From assembly GCA_024643345.1 (NCBI GenBank), contig JAHENB010000064.1, positions 161,089 through 225,088 of the forward strand: a stretch of 64,000 nucleotides of DNA, given 5' to 3'. A program made the position numbers and the translations under genes. Below the pieces are notes generated by a model, which made no database searches, had not been told where the DNA came from, and worked only from the letters and a program-made list of their open reading frames with translations. Of the stretch, positions 19,452-29,148 are shown one piece after another (positions within the stretch are counted from its first letter, which is position 1; each line of letters begins with the position of its first letter). This stretch comes from Maribacter sp. Its GTDB lineage: Bacteria; Bacteroidota; Bacteroidia; Flavobacteriales; Flavobacteriaceae.

Positions 19452-22310
19452 ATGAAAAAACGGTTACTTCCCTTATTGTTATTGTCAATTTTGCCTCTAT
19501 TTTCTCAAAAAGCCGCAACAGTAGCGACCAAAGTGCAACAAGCTATAGCGCAAAAAAAGCAAATGGAGCTCAATTCCTTGGTCAAGAACCTTCCTTTGAA
19601 AAATATTGGACCGACCATCATGAGCGGCCGAGTGGTTGATTTGGATGCGAATCCTGATAACCCAAATGAATTCTACGTCGGATATGCATCCGGTGGGCTT
19701 TGGTATACGAATAACAACGGAACCACTTTTTCACCGCTACTAGATGGTTCCGAAACCCAAAATGTAGGCGATATCGCGGTAGATTGGAATTCGGGTACGA
19801 TATGGGTAGGAACCGGTGAGAATAACGCTTCGCGTTCCTCCTATGCTGGAACCGGAATTTTAAAGTCGACCGATAAAGGCCATAGCTGGCAAAATATGGG
19901 CTTGCCCGATTCGCAGCATATCGGGCGTATTGTATTCAATCCCAAAAATAATGATGAAGTGGTAGTGGGCGTAACCGGACATCTTTATTCGCCCAATGCA
20001 GAACGAGGTGTTTTCAAGACCAGGGATGGTGGTAAAACATGGCAAAAGACCCTTTTTATCAATGAAAGTTCGGGAATCATCGATGTGGCCCATACCCCAA
20101 ACAACTTTGACATCATGTTTGCGGCAGCATGGCAAAAAGACCGGAAAGCCTGGGATTTTATTGGAAATGGTGATGGTTCCGGCATTTATAAAAGTACCGA
20201 TGGTGGCGATACATGGAACAAAGTTTCACTTCCTGAAAGCGGTTTTCCCACAGGAGAAGGGGTAGGGCGCATTGGCCTGGCCGTATTTGATGCGCAAACG
20301 GTTTACGCAGTGCTCGATAACCAATACAGGCGAGAAAAATCGGAAGAAACGAATGTGCAGCCCGATAAGCTTAGCAAAGAGGATTTTAAAACCATTTCTG
20401 AGGAAAATTTCCTAAAGTTGGAGGATGCCAAATTGAACGACTTTCTAAAGACCAACGGATTCCAAGAAAAATATAGGGCAGACAACCTTAAACAAATGGT
20501 TCGCGATGGTTCGGTAAAACCTGCAGATCTCGCCAAATATTTGGAAGACGCCAATTCATTGTTATTTGATAGTCCGGTAATTGGCGCAGAGGTTTATCGA
20601 AGCATTGATGGGGGCATAACCTGGACCAAGCAAAACAATTCATACATCGATGACCTCTTTTATAGCTATGGATACTACTTTGCACAAATTGCAGTCGATC
20701 CCAATGATGTGAATAAAATTTATCTGATGGGCGTTCCCATCATTAAATCGGATGACGGGGGCAAGACCTATGTTGCCATTGACGGGGGTAATGTGCATTC
20801 GGATCATCATGCGATCTGGATCGACCCAAAAATGCCCGGTCACTTGATCAACGGAAACGATGGCGGGGTCAATATCAGTTATGATGATGGCCAAAGTTGG
20901 ATAAAAAACAATTCGCCTGCCGTAGGGCAATTTTACTATATCAACGTTGACGACCAAGAGCCATACCATGTCTATGGTGGCCTTCAAGACAATGGCGTTT
21001 GGGAAGGCCCGCATAATGCCGAAGAAAATAGCGAATGGCACCAAAGTGGCGAATATCCATGGAAGGCAATCATGGGGGGTGACGGGATGCAGGTGCAAAT
21101 CGATAATCGCGACCATAACCTGGTCTATGCTGGATTTCAATTTGGCAACTATTTTAGGGTGAACAAATCTAAAAACGAACGGAAATATATACAGCCAAAA
21201 CACGATTTAGGGGAAGCGCCGTATCGTTTTAATTGGCAAACTCCCATTCTACTCTCTCACCACAATCAAGATATCCTCTATTTGGGGGGGAACAAATTGC
21301 ACCGATCGCTCAACCAGGGCGATGATTGGGAAACCATTTCGCCCGACCTGACCCACGGGGGCAAAAAGGGCAATGTCGCTTATGGCACACTAACCACGCT
21401 TTCCGAATCTCCTTTTAAATTTGGTCTTATATATACCGGCAGCGACGATGGCCTCGTGCAAATGACACAGAATGGCGGTGCGACATGGGAAATTATTTCG
21501 AACAGCTTGCCAAGCGATCTATGGGTGAGTCGGGTAGTTGCCTCAAAACATAAGCAAGAAAGGGTTTATATAACGCTGAACGGATATCGTTGGGACGACT
21601 TTTCACCCTACGTCTATGTTAGCGAAGACCACGGAAAGACCTGGAAGGATATTGGGGGGGCTATTCCCGCAGCTCCGGTAAATGTGATCGTGGAAGATCC
21701 GGCAAACGAAAATATCTTATTTTTAGGTACCGATAACGGGCTCTACACCTCTTTTGATCGCGGTTCCACATGGCAATCTTTTCAAAATGGACTCCCAAGT
21801 GTGGCCGTCCACGATTTGGTGATTCAACCCAAAGCAAAGCATCTTTTGGTGGGTACGCACGGAAGAAGTATTTACCGGGCCGATATTTCAAAGATCGAAC
21901 AACTGACCCCAGCCTTATTGGAAAAAAACTTATATGTTTTTAAATCGGAGAATATTAGACATTCCGACCGTTGGGGCAATGCATGGAGTTCCTGGGGAAA
22001 ACCGGGAACCCCGGGTTTGGATGTGACTTTCTTCAGCATGGCGCCAGGCAGCTATAAGGCATCTGTTAAGACCCTTGATGGCATTACGGTGAGTTCCACC
22101 GAACTTAAAGCAGATAAAGGATTCAACATTCTTTCCTATGATGTGGCTTTTTCAAAAAGTGGTAAACTGGCCTACCTTAAAAAAAATAAGGCCGAACTCA
22201 AAGTGGCCAAGAATGGGGTAACCTACCTTCCAAAAGGAAAATATGTGGTGGAAATCGAGGGAAATGGATATCTCGAGAAGGTCGACTTTGAAATTGAAGG
22301 GCAGCCATGA
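19452..22310 (+). CDS. Secreted VPS10/BNR-type Asp-box propeller protein (2)
   Basis: A 952-residue exported paralogue of the protein at 13995-17156. The start is the ATG at 19452 (MKKRLLPLLLLSILPLFSQ), directly giving a signal peptide; a frame opening at 19434 adds six residues. Asp boxes include KSTDKGHSW, KTRDGGKTW, KSTDGGDTW, RSIDGGITW, KSDDGGKTY, ISYDDGQSW, MTQNGGATW, VSEDHGKTW and TSFDRGSTW. An insertion of about 75 mostly charged residues (about 290-365) separates two halves. The C-terminus ends in a beta-rich segment (KGKYVVEIEGNGYLEKV) that may be a small sandwich domain. No catalytic motif is seen. Confidence 0.85.
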   Translation: MKKRLLPLLLLSILPLFSQKAATVATKVQQAIAQKKQMELNSLVKNLPLKNIGPTIMSGRVVDLDANPDNPNEFYVGYASGGLWYTNNNGTTFSPLLDGSETQNVGDIAVDWNSGTIWVGTGENNASRSSYAGTGILKSTDKGHSWQNMGLPDSQHIGRIVFNPKNNDEVVVGVTGHLYSPNAERGVFKTRDGGKTWQKTLFINESSGIIDVAHTPNNFDIMFAAAWQKDRKAWDFIGNGDGSGIYKSTDGGDTWNKVSLPESGFPTGEGVGRIGLAVFDAQTVYAVLDNQYRREKSEETNVQPDKLSKEDFKTISEENFLKLEDAKLNDFLKTNGFQEKYRADNLKQMVRDGSVKPADLAKYLEDANSLLFDSPVIGAEVYRSIDGGITWTKQNNSYIDDLFYSYGYYFAQIAVDPNDVNKIYLMGVPIIKSDDGGKTYVAIDGGNVHSDHHAIWIDPKMPGHLINGNDGGVNISYDDGQSWIKNNSPAVGQFYYINVDDQEPYHVYGGLQDNGVWEGPHNAEENSEWHQSGEYPWKAIMGGDGMQVQIDNRDHNLVYAGFQFGNYFRVNKSKNERKYIQPKHDLGEAPYRFNWQTPILLSHHNQDILYLGGNKLHRSLNQGDDWETISPDLTHGGKKGNVAYGTLTTLSESPFKFGLIYTGSDDGLVQMTQNGGATWEIISNSLPSDLWVSRVVASKHKQERVYITLNGYRWDDFSPYVYVSEDHGKTWKDIGGAIPAAPVNVIVEDPANENILFLGTDNGLYTSFDRGSTWQSFQNGLPSVAVHDLVIQPKAKHLLVGTHGRSIYRADISKIEQLTPALLEKNLYVFKSENIRHSDRWGNAWSSWGKPGTPGLDVTFFSMAPGSYKASVKTLDGITVSSTELKADKGFNILSYDVAFSKSGKLAYLKKNKAELKVAKNGVTYLPKGKYVVEIEGNGYLEKVDFEIEGQP

Positions 22311-22325
22311 CCCGGATATTGCCAA

Positions 22326-22343
22326 ACCGACCATTTGGTCGGT
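22326..22343. repeat. Perfect palindrome, TetR-type operator candidate
   Basis: ACCGACCATTTGGTCGGT has two 8-base arms around a TT centre. It starts 15 bases after the stop codon of the second Asp-box gene and 480 bases before sdhC. The motif resembles operators of TetR-family repressors such as Thermus PfmR (TACCGACCGNTNGGT). No T-run follows, so it does not look like a terminator. Confidence 0.6.
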
Positions 22344-22758
22344 AACATCCCTTTTTGGCGATGCCCGAACTTGTTTAATTCACGATATGCAGATCAAATC
22401 ATTCGGCGAATTGTATTCGAGGCAAAAAGGCATCACCCTTATGGGCGTTTTACAAACCGTTGGGTCGGTAAAATATTCTTGTTTTCAAATATAAATGCCC
22501 CTTTTGAGACTTTGTAAAAGGGTCTTTTGCCTTTAAAACCCGATACGATATTTTCGCACCCCCAGATCAGATCAATAGCTTGAAATTGATTACCCATTTG
22601 GCTGCTTAAGGTTTCGATATTGGCATGGAACCAAGGTCAAAGGCGATAATTTGTTTAGACTTGGATCCCGAATTAATCGTATTTGTTTCAATTTGTTGAA
22701 CACTGATAGAAGATTCTTTAAAATACATCTAAATTAGGGTACATAAAACCTCTAAAAC

Positions 22759-22789
22759 TTGTTAATAACTGCCCTGTACTGTATTTTTG
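22759..22789 (+). promoter_or_regulatory. sdhCAB promoter
   Basis: TTG at 22759-22761 and TATTTTTG at 22782-22789 are 20 bases apart. Both fit the Bacteroidota primary sigma consensus (TTTG-n19-TAnnTTTG). The sdhC ATG lies 20 bases after the -7 box. This is the best promoter in the window. Confidence 0.7.
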
Positions 22790-22809
22790 TGCGACTAAAC
22801 TAAACATTA

Positions 22810-23478
22810 ATGAGCGGATTGATTAAGTCTTCGATTGCCCGAAAAGTGGTCATGGCCCTCTCGGGTCTTTTTTTGGTCATTTTCCTAGGCCAACACTTTG
22901 TGATCAACATTACTTCGGTGATTTCCCCGGATACCTTTAATTCATGGTCGCATTTCATGGGATATAATCCATTGGTGCAATACATACTCCAACCCGTCCT
23001 AATTGCAGGGGTTGTGGTTCACTTTATCATGGGATTTATATTAGAACTTGGCAATAACAAGGCCAGGGCCGTCAAATATGTGAGGTACAATGGGAAAAGT
23101 AATGCCCCTTGGATCTCCAGAAACATGATCATAACCGGACTCGTTGTCCTTGCATTTTTAGGGCTCCATTTTTACGATTTCTGGGTACCCGAAATGGTAT
23201 ACAAGTATGTCGAGGCCAACCCACAAGATGCCACAAGATATTATGCCGAAACGGTGGAAAAATTTGAGCCTATATGGCGCACGGTTCTCTATATTGTGTC
23301 CTTCGGGCTTTTGGCACTCCACTTGTTGCATGGTTTTGCCTCCGCTTTCCAAAGCATGGGCCTCAATAACAAATATTCCCCGGGCATCAAAGCCTTTACC
23401 AAGATTTTTGCAATTGCAATCCCTTTGGGATTTGTATTTATTGCCATTTACCATCACCTTAACCCGATAACACATTAA
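22810..23478 (+). CDS. sdhC: Succinate dehydrogenase cytochrome b subunit
   Basis: Membrane anchor and haem b subunit of the Bacteroidota-type (B. subtilis-like, single large anchor) succinate:quinone oxidoreductase. The 222-residue protein has about five hydrophobic segments, with likely haem-ligand His residues in [25 protein letters not shown] and [13 protein letters not shown]. No SdhD is expected with this type. Two bases separate it from sdhA. Confidence 0.94.
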   Translation: MSGLIKSSIARKVVMALSGLFLVIFLGQHFVINITSVISPDTFNSWSHFMGYNPLVQYILQPVLIAGVVVHFIMGFILELGNNKARAVKYVRYNGKSNAPWISRNMIITGLVVLAFLGLHFYDFWVPEMVYKYVEANPQDATRYYAETVEKFEPIWRTVLYIVSFGLLALHLLHGFASAFQSMGLNNKYSPGIKAFTKIFAIAIPLGFVFIAIYHHLNPITH

Positions 23479-23480
23479 TT

Positions 23481-25484
23481 ATGGGCATTTTGGATTCAAA
23501 AGTTCCTTCCGGGCCATTGGCCGATAAATGGACAAAACATAAAAACGATATAAATCTGGTAAACCCCGCCAACAAACGAAATATAGACATCATCGTGGTG
23601 GGCACTGGGTTGGCAGGCGGTTCTGCCGCAGCTACATTGGCCGAACTCGGTTACAATGTCAAGACTTTTTGTTATCAGGATTCCCCAAGAAGGGCGCATT
23701 CGATCGCCGCGCAGGGCGGTATCAATGCCGCTAAAAATTACCAGGGCGACGGGGACAGCAATTACCGGTTATTCTATGATACCATTAAAGGTGGCGATTA
23801 TAGGTCAAGGGAGGCCAATGTTTATCGATTGGCCGAAGTTTCGGGGAATATCATAGATCAGTGCGTGGCACAAGGAGTGCCCTTTGCAAGGGAATACGGA
23901 GGCTTGTTGGACAACCGTTCTTTCGGGGGCGTTTTGGTGTCAAGAACCTTTTATGCGAAAGGACAAACCGGACAGCAGTTACTGTTGGGGGCCTACGCAG
24001 CCATGAACAGACAGATCAATCGAGGAAAGATCACGCCCTTTAACCGGCATGAAATGATGGATCTTGTTCTGGTAAATGGCAAAGCCCGGGGCATTATTGC
24101 CAGGGACCTGGTCACTGGTGCCATCGAAAGGCACTCTGCGCATGCCGTTGTTTTGGCCACAGGAGGATATGGCAATGTTTTTTACCTTTCCACAAACGCT
24201 ATGGGAAGCAATGTCATGGCTGCATGGCGGGCACACCGAAGGGGGGCCTTCTTTGCCAACCCTTGCTTTACACAAATACATCCTACCTGTATTCCCGTAT
24301 CTGGAGATCACCAATCGAAATTAACGCTGATGTCAGAATCGCTGCGTAATGATGGCCGTATATGGGTGCCTAAACGATTGGAGGATGCCCAGGCCATCCG
24401 CGAAGGCAAGATTAAGCCGACCCAGCTCAATGCTGAAGACCGCGATTATTTTTTGGAGAGACGATATCCCGCATTCGGTAACCTGGTTCCAAGGGATGTG
24501 GCGTCAAGGGCAGCAAAAGAACGTTGCGATGCCGGTTTTGGTGTGAACAAAACAGGGGAAGCCGTGTATCTCGATTTTGCCTCCGCCATAACGCGGTACG
24601 GGAAAGAACAGGCAATGATTACGGGCATCAAGAATCCCGATGAAGACACCATACGAAAACTTGGCGAACAGGTCGTTGAGGCCAAATATGGGAACCTTTT
24701 CCAGATGTATGAAAAGATTGTGGATGAAAATCCGTACAAGACGCCCATGAAAATATACCCTGCGGTACATTATACTATGGGCGGTCTTTGGGTAGACTAT
24801 AATTTACAGACCACCATTCCCGGTTGCTATGCCGCGGGCGAGGCAAATTTCAGTGATCACGGGGCCAATCGCCTGGGAGCTTCAGCACTGATGCAGGGAT
24901 TGGCCGACGGTTATTTTGTACTCCCATATACCATTGGGGATTATCTATCGGAAGACATCAGAACCGGTGCCATCCCTACCGATGCCGCGGAATTCGAAGC
25001 TGCCGAAAAAGACGTAAAACAACGGATAGATCGTTTGATGTCGGGCAGTGGCACCCATTCCGTGGATTACTATCACAAAAAATTGGGCAAAATTATGTGG
25101 AACAAATGCGGTATGAGCCGTAATGCCAATGATTTAAAGGAAGCTATTGATGAGATTTCCACATTGCGGGCCGATTTCTGGCAGCATGTTCGCATTCCGG
25201 GAAGCGCAGACAGCAAAAATCAAGAATTGGAAAAAGCAGGCCGTGTGGCCGATTTCCTTGAACTGGGTGAGTTGTTTGCCAAAGATGCCCTTACCAGAAA
25301 CGAATCCTGTGGCGGGCACTTCCGTGAAGAATACCAAACCCCCGAGGGAGAAGCTTTGCGCGACGATAAGAACTTTAAATTCGTATCGGCCTGGGAATAT
25401 AAAGGTGAACCCAAGGATGCCATTTTACACAAAGAAGATCTGATATATGAGAATATCGAATTGAAAACCAGAAGTTATAAATAA
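23481..25484 (+). CDS. sdhA: Succinate dehydrogenase flavoprotein subunit
   Basis: Oxidises succinate to fumarate with covalent FAD. The 667-residue protein shows the FAD-binding [19 protein letters not shown], the flavin-linking His in [17 protein letters not shown], the substrate-site segment [12 protein letters not shown], the catalytic region around [15 protein letters not shown] and a C-terminal [19 protein letters not shown]. It is longer than E. coli SdhA (588) as usual for the B-type enzyme in Bacteroidota. It lies between sdhC and sdhB with gaps of 2 and 6 bases. Confidence 0.97.
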   Translation: MGILDSKVPSGPLADKWTKHKNDINLVNPANKRNIDIIVVGTGLAGGSAAATLAELGYNVKTFCYQDSPRRAHSIAAQGGINAAKNYQGDGDSNYRLFYDTIKGGDYRSREANVYRLAEVSGNIIDQCVAQGVPFAREYGGLLDNRSFGGVLVSRTFYAKGQTGQQLLLGAYAAMNRQINRGKITPFNRHEMMDLVLVNGKARGIIARDLVTGAIERHSAHAVVLATGGYGNVFYLSTNAMGSNVMAAWRAHRRGAFFANPCFTQIHPTCIPVSGDHQSKLTLMSESLRNDGRIWVPKRLEDAQAIREGKIKPTQLNAEDRDYFLERRYPAFGNLVPRDVASRAAKERCDAGFGVNKTGEAVYLDFASAITRYGKEQAMITGIKNPDEDTIRKLGEQVVEAKYGNLFQMYEKIVDENPYKTPMKIYPAVHYTMGGLWVDYNLQTTIPGCYAAGEANFSDHGANRLGASALMQGLADGYFVLPYTIGDYLSEDIRTGAIPTDAAEFEAAEKDVKQRIDRLMSGSGTHSVDYYHKKLGKIMWNKCGMSRNANDLKEAIDEISTLRADFWQHVRIPGSADSKNQELEKAGRVADFLELGELFAKDALTRNESCGGHFREEYQTPEGEALRDDKNFKFVSAWEYKGEPKDAILHKEDLIYENIELKTRSYK

Positions 25485-25490
25485 GAATCG

Positions 25491-26237
25491 ATGAAGCTGA
25501 ATCTGAAAATATGGCGTCAAAAGGATGCCAAGTCCAAAGGACAAATGGTTGATTACCCCATTAGCGGCATAGAAGGCGATATGTCGTTTCTAGAGATGAT
25601 GGACGTGCTGAACGAGGAACTCATAACCAAAGGTGAAGAGCCCGTGGAGTTCGACCATGATTGTCGGGAAGGCATCTGTGGTTCTTGTTCACTACAGATC
25701 AACGGCGAGCCCCATGGTCCGGATCGCAGGATAACTACCTGCCAATTGCATATGAGAAAATTCAAAGATGGCGATACCATAGTAATAGAACCCTTCCGTG
25801 CCACCGCTTTTCCGGTGATCAAGGACTTGATCGTAGACCGCAGTGCCTTTGACCGTATCCAGCAGGCGGGAGGCTTTATTTCGGTAAATACCTCTGGAAA
25901 TACCGTAGACGCCAATGCCATCCCCATCAACAAGCATATTGCGGACGAAGCCATGGACTCAGCAACCTGTATCGGTTGTGGCGCCTGTGTTGCAGCTTGT
26001 AAAAATGCAAGCGCCATGTTGTTCACCTCGGCAAAGGTTTCCCAGTTTGCGCTGTTGCCCCAAGGGCAAGTTGAGGCCATTGACCGGGTTCATCATATGG
26101 TACGCCAAATGGATCTGGAAGGATTCGGCAATTGCACCAATACAGGTGCCTGTGAGGTCGAGTGTCCTAAAGGAATATCATTGGAAAATATTGCCCGTAT
26201 GAACCGTGAATTTTTTAAGGCCAATCTTAAAGGATAA
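25491..26237 (+). CDS. sdhB: Succinate dehydrogenase iron-sulfur subunit
   Basis: Carries electrons from FAD to the quinone site through three Fe-S clusters. The 248-residue protein has the 2Fe-2S ligands in CREGICGSC, the 4Fe-4S ligands in [14 protein letters not shown], and the last set in [15 protein letters not shown]. It is the last gene of sdhCAB, followed by a strong hairpin at 26260-26290. Confidence 0.97.
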   Translation: MKLNLKIWRQKDAKSKGQMVDYPISGIEGDMSFLEMMDVLNEELITKGEEPVEFDHDCREGICGSCSLQINGEPHGPDRRITTCQLHMRKFKDGDTIVIEPFRATAFPVIKDLIVDRSAFDRIQQAGGFISVNTSGNTVDANAIPINKHIADEAMDSATCIGCGACVAACKNASAMLFTSAKVSQFALLPQGQVEAIDRVHHMVRQMDLEGFGNCTNTGACEVECPKGISLENIARMNREFFKANLKG

Positions 26238-26259
26238 ATCACTAATTTAAATCAATATC

Positions 26260-26298
26260 ATCCCAAGTTCTTAATTGAAGAACTTGGGATTATTTTTG
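26260..26298 (+). terminator. Intrinsic terminator of sdhCAB
   Basis: A perfect 13-bp stem, ATCCCAAGTTCTT (26260-26272) pairing with AAGAACTTGGGAT (26278-26290), with a five-base loop AATTG and a following TATTTTTG tract. It starts 23 bases after the sdhB stop. Confidence 0.85.
26291..26298 (+). promoter_or_regulatory. Possible -7 box of vsr, within the terminator tail
   Basis: The T-rich tail of the sdhCAB terminator reads TATTTTTG, a full match to TAnnTTTG, 13 bases before the Vsr start codon. A clear -33 element would have to lie inside the hairpin. The dual use is an inference. Confidence 0.35.
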
Positions 26299-26311
26299 TT
26301 ATCTTAAACCT

Positions 26312-26791
26312 ATGGGCGATTACCAATTAGAAGAACGGATCAAGGTGCCTAGGTTCAATGAAGAATCGGGATTCTATACCTCCCCTGAACGATCCAAAAT
26401 AATGGGAAAGATCAGGGGCAAGAACACCAAGCCCGAATTGGCTTTTCGCAAAGCGCTTTACGCAAAAGGTTATCGATACCGGATCGATTATAAAAAACTG
26501 ATAGGAAAACCCGATATCGTCATTAAAAAATACCGAACGGTAATTTTTATAGATGGGGCCTTCTGGCATGGCCAAAATTGGGAAGAACGGAAAGAAAGAA
26601 TCAAGAGCAACAAGGCGTTTTGGGTTCCGAAAATAGAACGGAACCTGCAACGCGATAGGGAAGTTAACTCGGTATTGACGTCAATGGGCTATACCGTGTT
26701 CCGTTTTTGGGACCATGAAGTCAAAAAAGAATTGGATCGTTGCCTGGAGACCGTGACTGCGCATTTGGAATCCATGTCACCCAAAAGCTGA
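26312..26791 (+). CDS. vsr: Very short patch repair (Vsr)-like endonuclease lacking zinc cysteines
   Basis: Vsr nicks DNA 5' of T in T:G mismatches left by deamination of 5-methylcytosine. The 159-residue protein has the family core: RSKIMGKIRGKNTKPELAFRKAL, the catalytic Asp in IGKPDIVIKKY, and VIFIDGAFWHGQNW with the conserved His. The positions that hold zinc-binding cysteines in typical Vsr proteins (CFWHxHxC and a later WECxL) read AFWHGQNW and WDHEV here, so the structural zinc site appears absent. No cytosine methyltransferase gene is nearby. It may act on other mismatches or be a DUF559-like relative. Confidence 0.8.
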   Translation: MGDYQLEERIKVPRFNEESGFYTSPERSKIMGKIRGKNTKPELAFRKALYAKGYRYRIDYKKLIGKPDIVIKKYRTVIFIDGAFWHGQNWEERKERIKSNKAFWVPKIERNLQRDREVNSVLTSMGYTVFRFWDHEVKKELDRCLETVTAHLESMSPKS

Positions 26792-26827
26792 TTCGAATGC
26801 CTACTTTTACAAGATATTACCTCAATT

Positions 26828-27985
26828 ATGAAGTCTTATAAACCTCCCATCCAATCGAAACTTCCCCATGTAAAGACTACCATCTTTACTACCGTTGGGC
26901 GATTGGCATTGGCCCACAATGCCCTCAACCTTTCCCAGGGATTCCCCAATTTCGATCCCGACCCCAATTTGTTGAAACTGGTCTCCAAGGCAATGCAAAA
27001 TGGCCATAACCAATACGCCCCTATGCCCGGCCTACCGCAATTAAGGGAAGTCATAGCGCATAAAATCAAAAATTTACATCAAGCTGAATACGACCCAGAA
27101 GAAGAAATCACCATAACCGTAGGTGCCACCCAAGCCATTTTTAGCGCTATCACAGCTTTTGTGCGCCCGGGTGATGAAGTCATTGTCATCAAACCTGCCT
27201 ATGACTGTTATGAACCGGCCATTGAAGTGAACGGTGGTATCCCCGTATTCGTTCAGCTCAGCAGTATGGATTTTAAGGTAGATTGGGAAGCCCTTCGGCG
27301 CGCCATCAATACAAAGACCAAAATGGTCATTATCAATACGCCCCATAATCCCAGCGGACATATCTTAACAAAAACGGATATGTTGAAACTTCAGGAAATT
27401 TTACGTGATACCTCGATCATATTGATCAGCGATGAGGTATACGAGCATATTGTCTTTGATGGCAAAGCACACGAAAGCGCATCCCGATTCGAAGATTTGG
27501 CCTCGCGTTGTTTTGTTTGTGCCTCCTTTGGAAAGACTTTTCACGTAACCGGATGGAAGATGGGTTATTGTGCCGCTCCTGCGGCCCTGATGCACGAGTT
27601 TCGAAAAACGCACCAATTCAATGTATTCAGCGTAGATCATCCCGTACAATGGGCCATGGCCGAATATCTTGAAAATGAAGCGCATTATATGGAATTGAAT
27701 ACCTTCTACCAGAAAAAAAGAGATTTATTTTTAGATGGGTTACAGAAATCTCGCTTTAAGTTCACGCCGTCGGAGGGCACGTATTTTCAATTGCTCGATT
27801 ATTCCAATATTTCAGATGAAAGCGATGTTGTCCTTGCCAAGCGACTCACCATCGAAAACAAATTGGCCAGCATTCCCATGTCGGTCTTCAACGTGGACCA
27901 AAGGGATGACAAATTATTGCGGTTTTGCTTTGCCAAAACGGAAGATACCCTGGAAAAGGCGACCGCCATCCTCAATACAATTTAA
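26828..27985 (+). CDS. PLP-dependent class I aminotransferase, methionine/kynurenine type
   Basis: A 385-residue fold-type I aminotransferase. Family marks are LSQGFPNFDPDP near the N-terminus, PGLPQLREVIA, the VGATQAIFSAI loop, NTPHNPSGH, ISDEVYEHIVFDG, and the PLP lysine in ASFGKTFHVTGWKMGYC, with the Arg in LRFCFAKTEDTL. These fit the YbdL/kynurenine aminotransferase branch, often called methionine aminotransferase. It follows the Vsr gene by 36 bp and overlaps the convergent hydrolase gene by four bases. Confidence 0.9.
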   Translation: MKSYKPPIQSKLPHVKTTIFTTVGRLALAHNALNLSQGFPNFDPDPNLLKLVSKAMQNGHNQYAPMPGLPQLREVIAHKIKNLHQAEYDPEEEITITVGATQAIFSAITAFVRPGDEVIVIKPAYDCYEPAIEVNGGIPVFVQLSSMDFKVDWEALRRAINTKTKMVIINTPHNPSGHILTKTDMLKLQEILRDTSIILISDEVYEHIVFDGKAHESASRFEDLASRCFVCASFGKTFHVTGWKMGYCAAPAALMHEFRKTHQFNVFSVDHPVQWAMAEYLENEAHYMELNTFYQKKRDLFLDGLQKSRFKFTPSEGTYFQLLDYSNISDESDVVLAKRLTIENKLASIPMSVFNVDQRDDKLLRFCFAKTEDTLEKATAILNTI

Positions 27986-29136
27986 TCGATCGCGGCGTTT
28001 ATTTTACCCATTAACTCCCCAATTTTATTGGGTTCAAGCCATCGCGTCACCACGACCATGTCTCTTTCCGGGTAAATGACAATAAAGTTGCCCCCAAAGC
28101 CGGCTGCATAATAGATGTTTTCGGAAAGGCCTTCCCAGTGTTCCGAACCTTCTTGATTCAGCCACCACATAAACCCATAATTGTTGTTGGGAACAGAGGG
28201 CTCAACCGCTTTTTTGATCCAGGAAGCACTTATGATCTGCTGCCCTTTCCATTTGCCATCGTTCAGGAACAATAAGCCGAATCGCGCCATATCCTCCGTA
28301 TTAATAAAAAGCCCCGCGCCTGAATGCCCACCACCGGTAACCGATTTCATCTGAAGGCCATCGATTTCGGTCCAGGCGTGGTCATATCCAAACCAGCGCC
28401 ATGTGGTAGAGGCGCCAATTTTATCCATTAGGTTCTCCTTGAGTACCAAGGGAAGCGGTTTGCGCCAAACATGGGTTAGCGAATAGGCCAGAACGTTGAC
28501 CCTAACATCGTTGTATTCCATCACGGTGCCAGGTTCTTCCAAAGTACGGTACCTCCAATCGTCGAGACCGCCTTCCTTTGGTGGCCGATCTGCCCAATCC
28601 TTGCCACCCCATAGTTCTCCAGACCAATCTGAATTCTGCTGCAAAAGGTGCTTCCATGTGATTTTTTCATTGTGTTCCCCTTCGAAGGTACCGTCCCAAA
28701 CATAATCGATAAGCCGGTCATCGGTACTGTTAATCAACCCAAGATCTTCTGCCAAACCTGCCATGGTTGAAAGAAAACTCTTGGTAACGCTAAAGGTCAT
28801 GTCGACCCTTTTGATATCTCCCCACTGGGCAACCAGATAGCCGTTTTTGATCACCATCCCTGCAGGACCTCCACGTTTTTTGGTAGGCCCCAAAATCTCA
28901 TGGAACGGTTCCCGTTCGAAGCCTTTTAAAATCGCAATTCGCAAATCCCTTGAACCGGTATATTCGTTCGTTTCCGCAAATGATATTGCTTCCTGTAGCA
29001 ATTTGGCATCGATCTTAAAATCCTGTGGTTCCTTTTGGGTCCAGGGGCCATTTTTCTCAGGGAAATAATATGGTACTTGGGCCGCAATGGGCTCCAACCA
29101 CAATAGGATCAAAAAAATAAATAAATTATTTTTCAT
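27982..29136 (-). CDS. Exported serine hydrolase, class C beta-lactamase family
   Basis: A 384-residue secreted hydrolase with a signal peptide (LFIFLILLWLEPIAAQ). It has the serine motif SVTKSFLS (SxxK), a Tyr motif in MEYNDVRVN, and HSGAGLF in place of KTG, as in the esterase/EstB and penicillin-binding branch. FGGNFIVIYPERDMVVV is the usual C-terminal strand. Substrate unknown; esterase, D-aminopeptidase and beta-lactamase activity are all possible. It shares four bases with the convergent aminotransferase gene and lies 12 bp downstream of the GNAT gene. Confidence 0.88.
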   Translation of the reverse strand: MKNNLFIFLILLWLEPIAAQVPYYFPEKNGPWTQKEPQDFKIDAKLLQEAISFAETNEYTGSRDLRIAILKGFEREPFHEILGPTKKRGGPAGMVIKNGYLVAQWGDIKRVDMTFSVTKSFLSTMAGLAEDLGLINSTDDRLIDYVWDGTFEGEHNEKITWKHLLQQNSDWSGELWGGKDWADRPPKEGGLDDWRYRTLEEPGTVMEYNDVRVNVLAYSLTHVWRKPLPLVLKENLMDKIGASTTWRWFGYDHAWTEIDGLQMKSVTGGGHSGAGLFINTEDMARFGLLFLNDGKWKGQQIISASWIKKAVEPSVPNNNYGFMWWLNQEGSEHWEGLSENIYYAAGFGGNFIVIYPERDMVVVTRWLEPNKIGELMGKINAAID

Positions 29137-29148
29137 AGCATCGTCAGA

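Larger units (their letters stand above)
22311..22809 (+). other. Intergenic region between Asp-box gene and sdhC
   Basis: About 500 bp without a convincing gene. It holds a perfect palindrome at 22326-22343, a degenerate half copy (ACCGTTGGGTCGGT) at 22456-22469, and the sdhC promoter at 22759-22789. Short open frames here show no family signature, start poorly and run across the palindrome. A decayed gene cannot be excluded. Confidence 0.6.

Noticed and set aside
22326..22343. Palindrome as an intrinsic terminator
   Set aside because: Only a two-base loop and no T-run after either arm; operator-like symmetry is the better reading.
22243..22517. Open frames over the 3' end of the Asp-box gene and the palindrome
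   Set aside because: No family signature, and they overlap the strong gene end and the palindrome.
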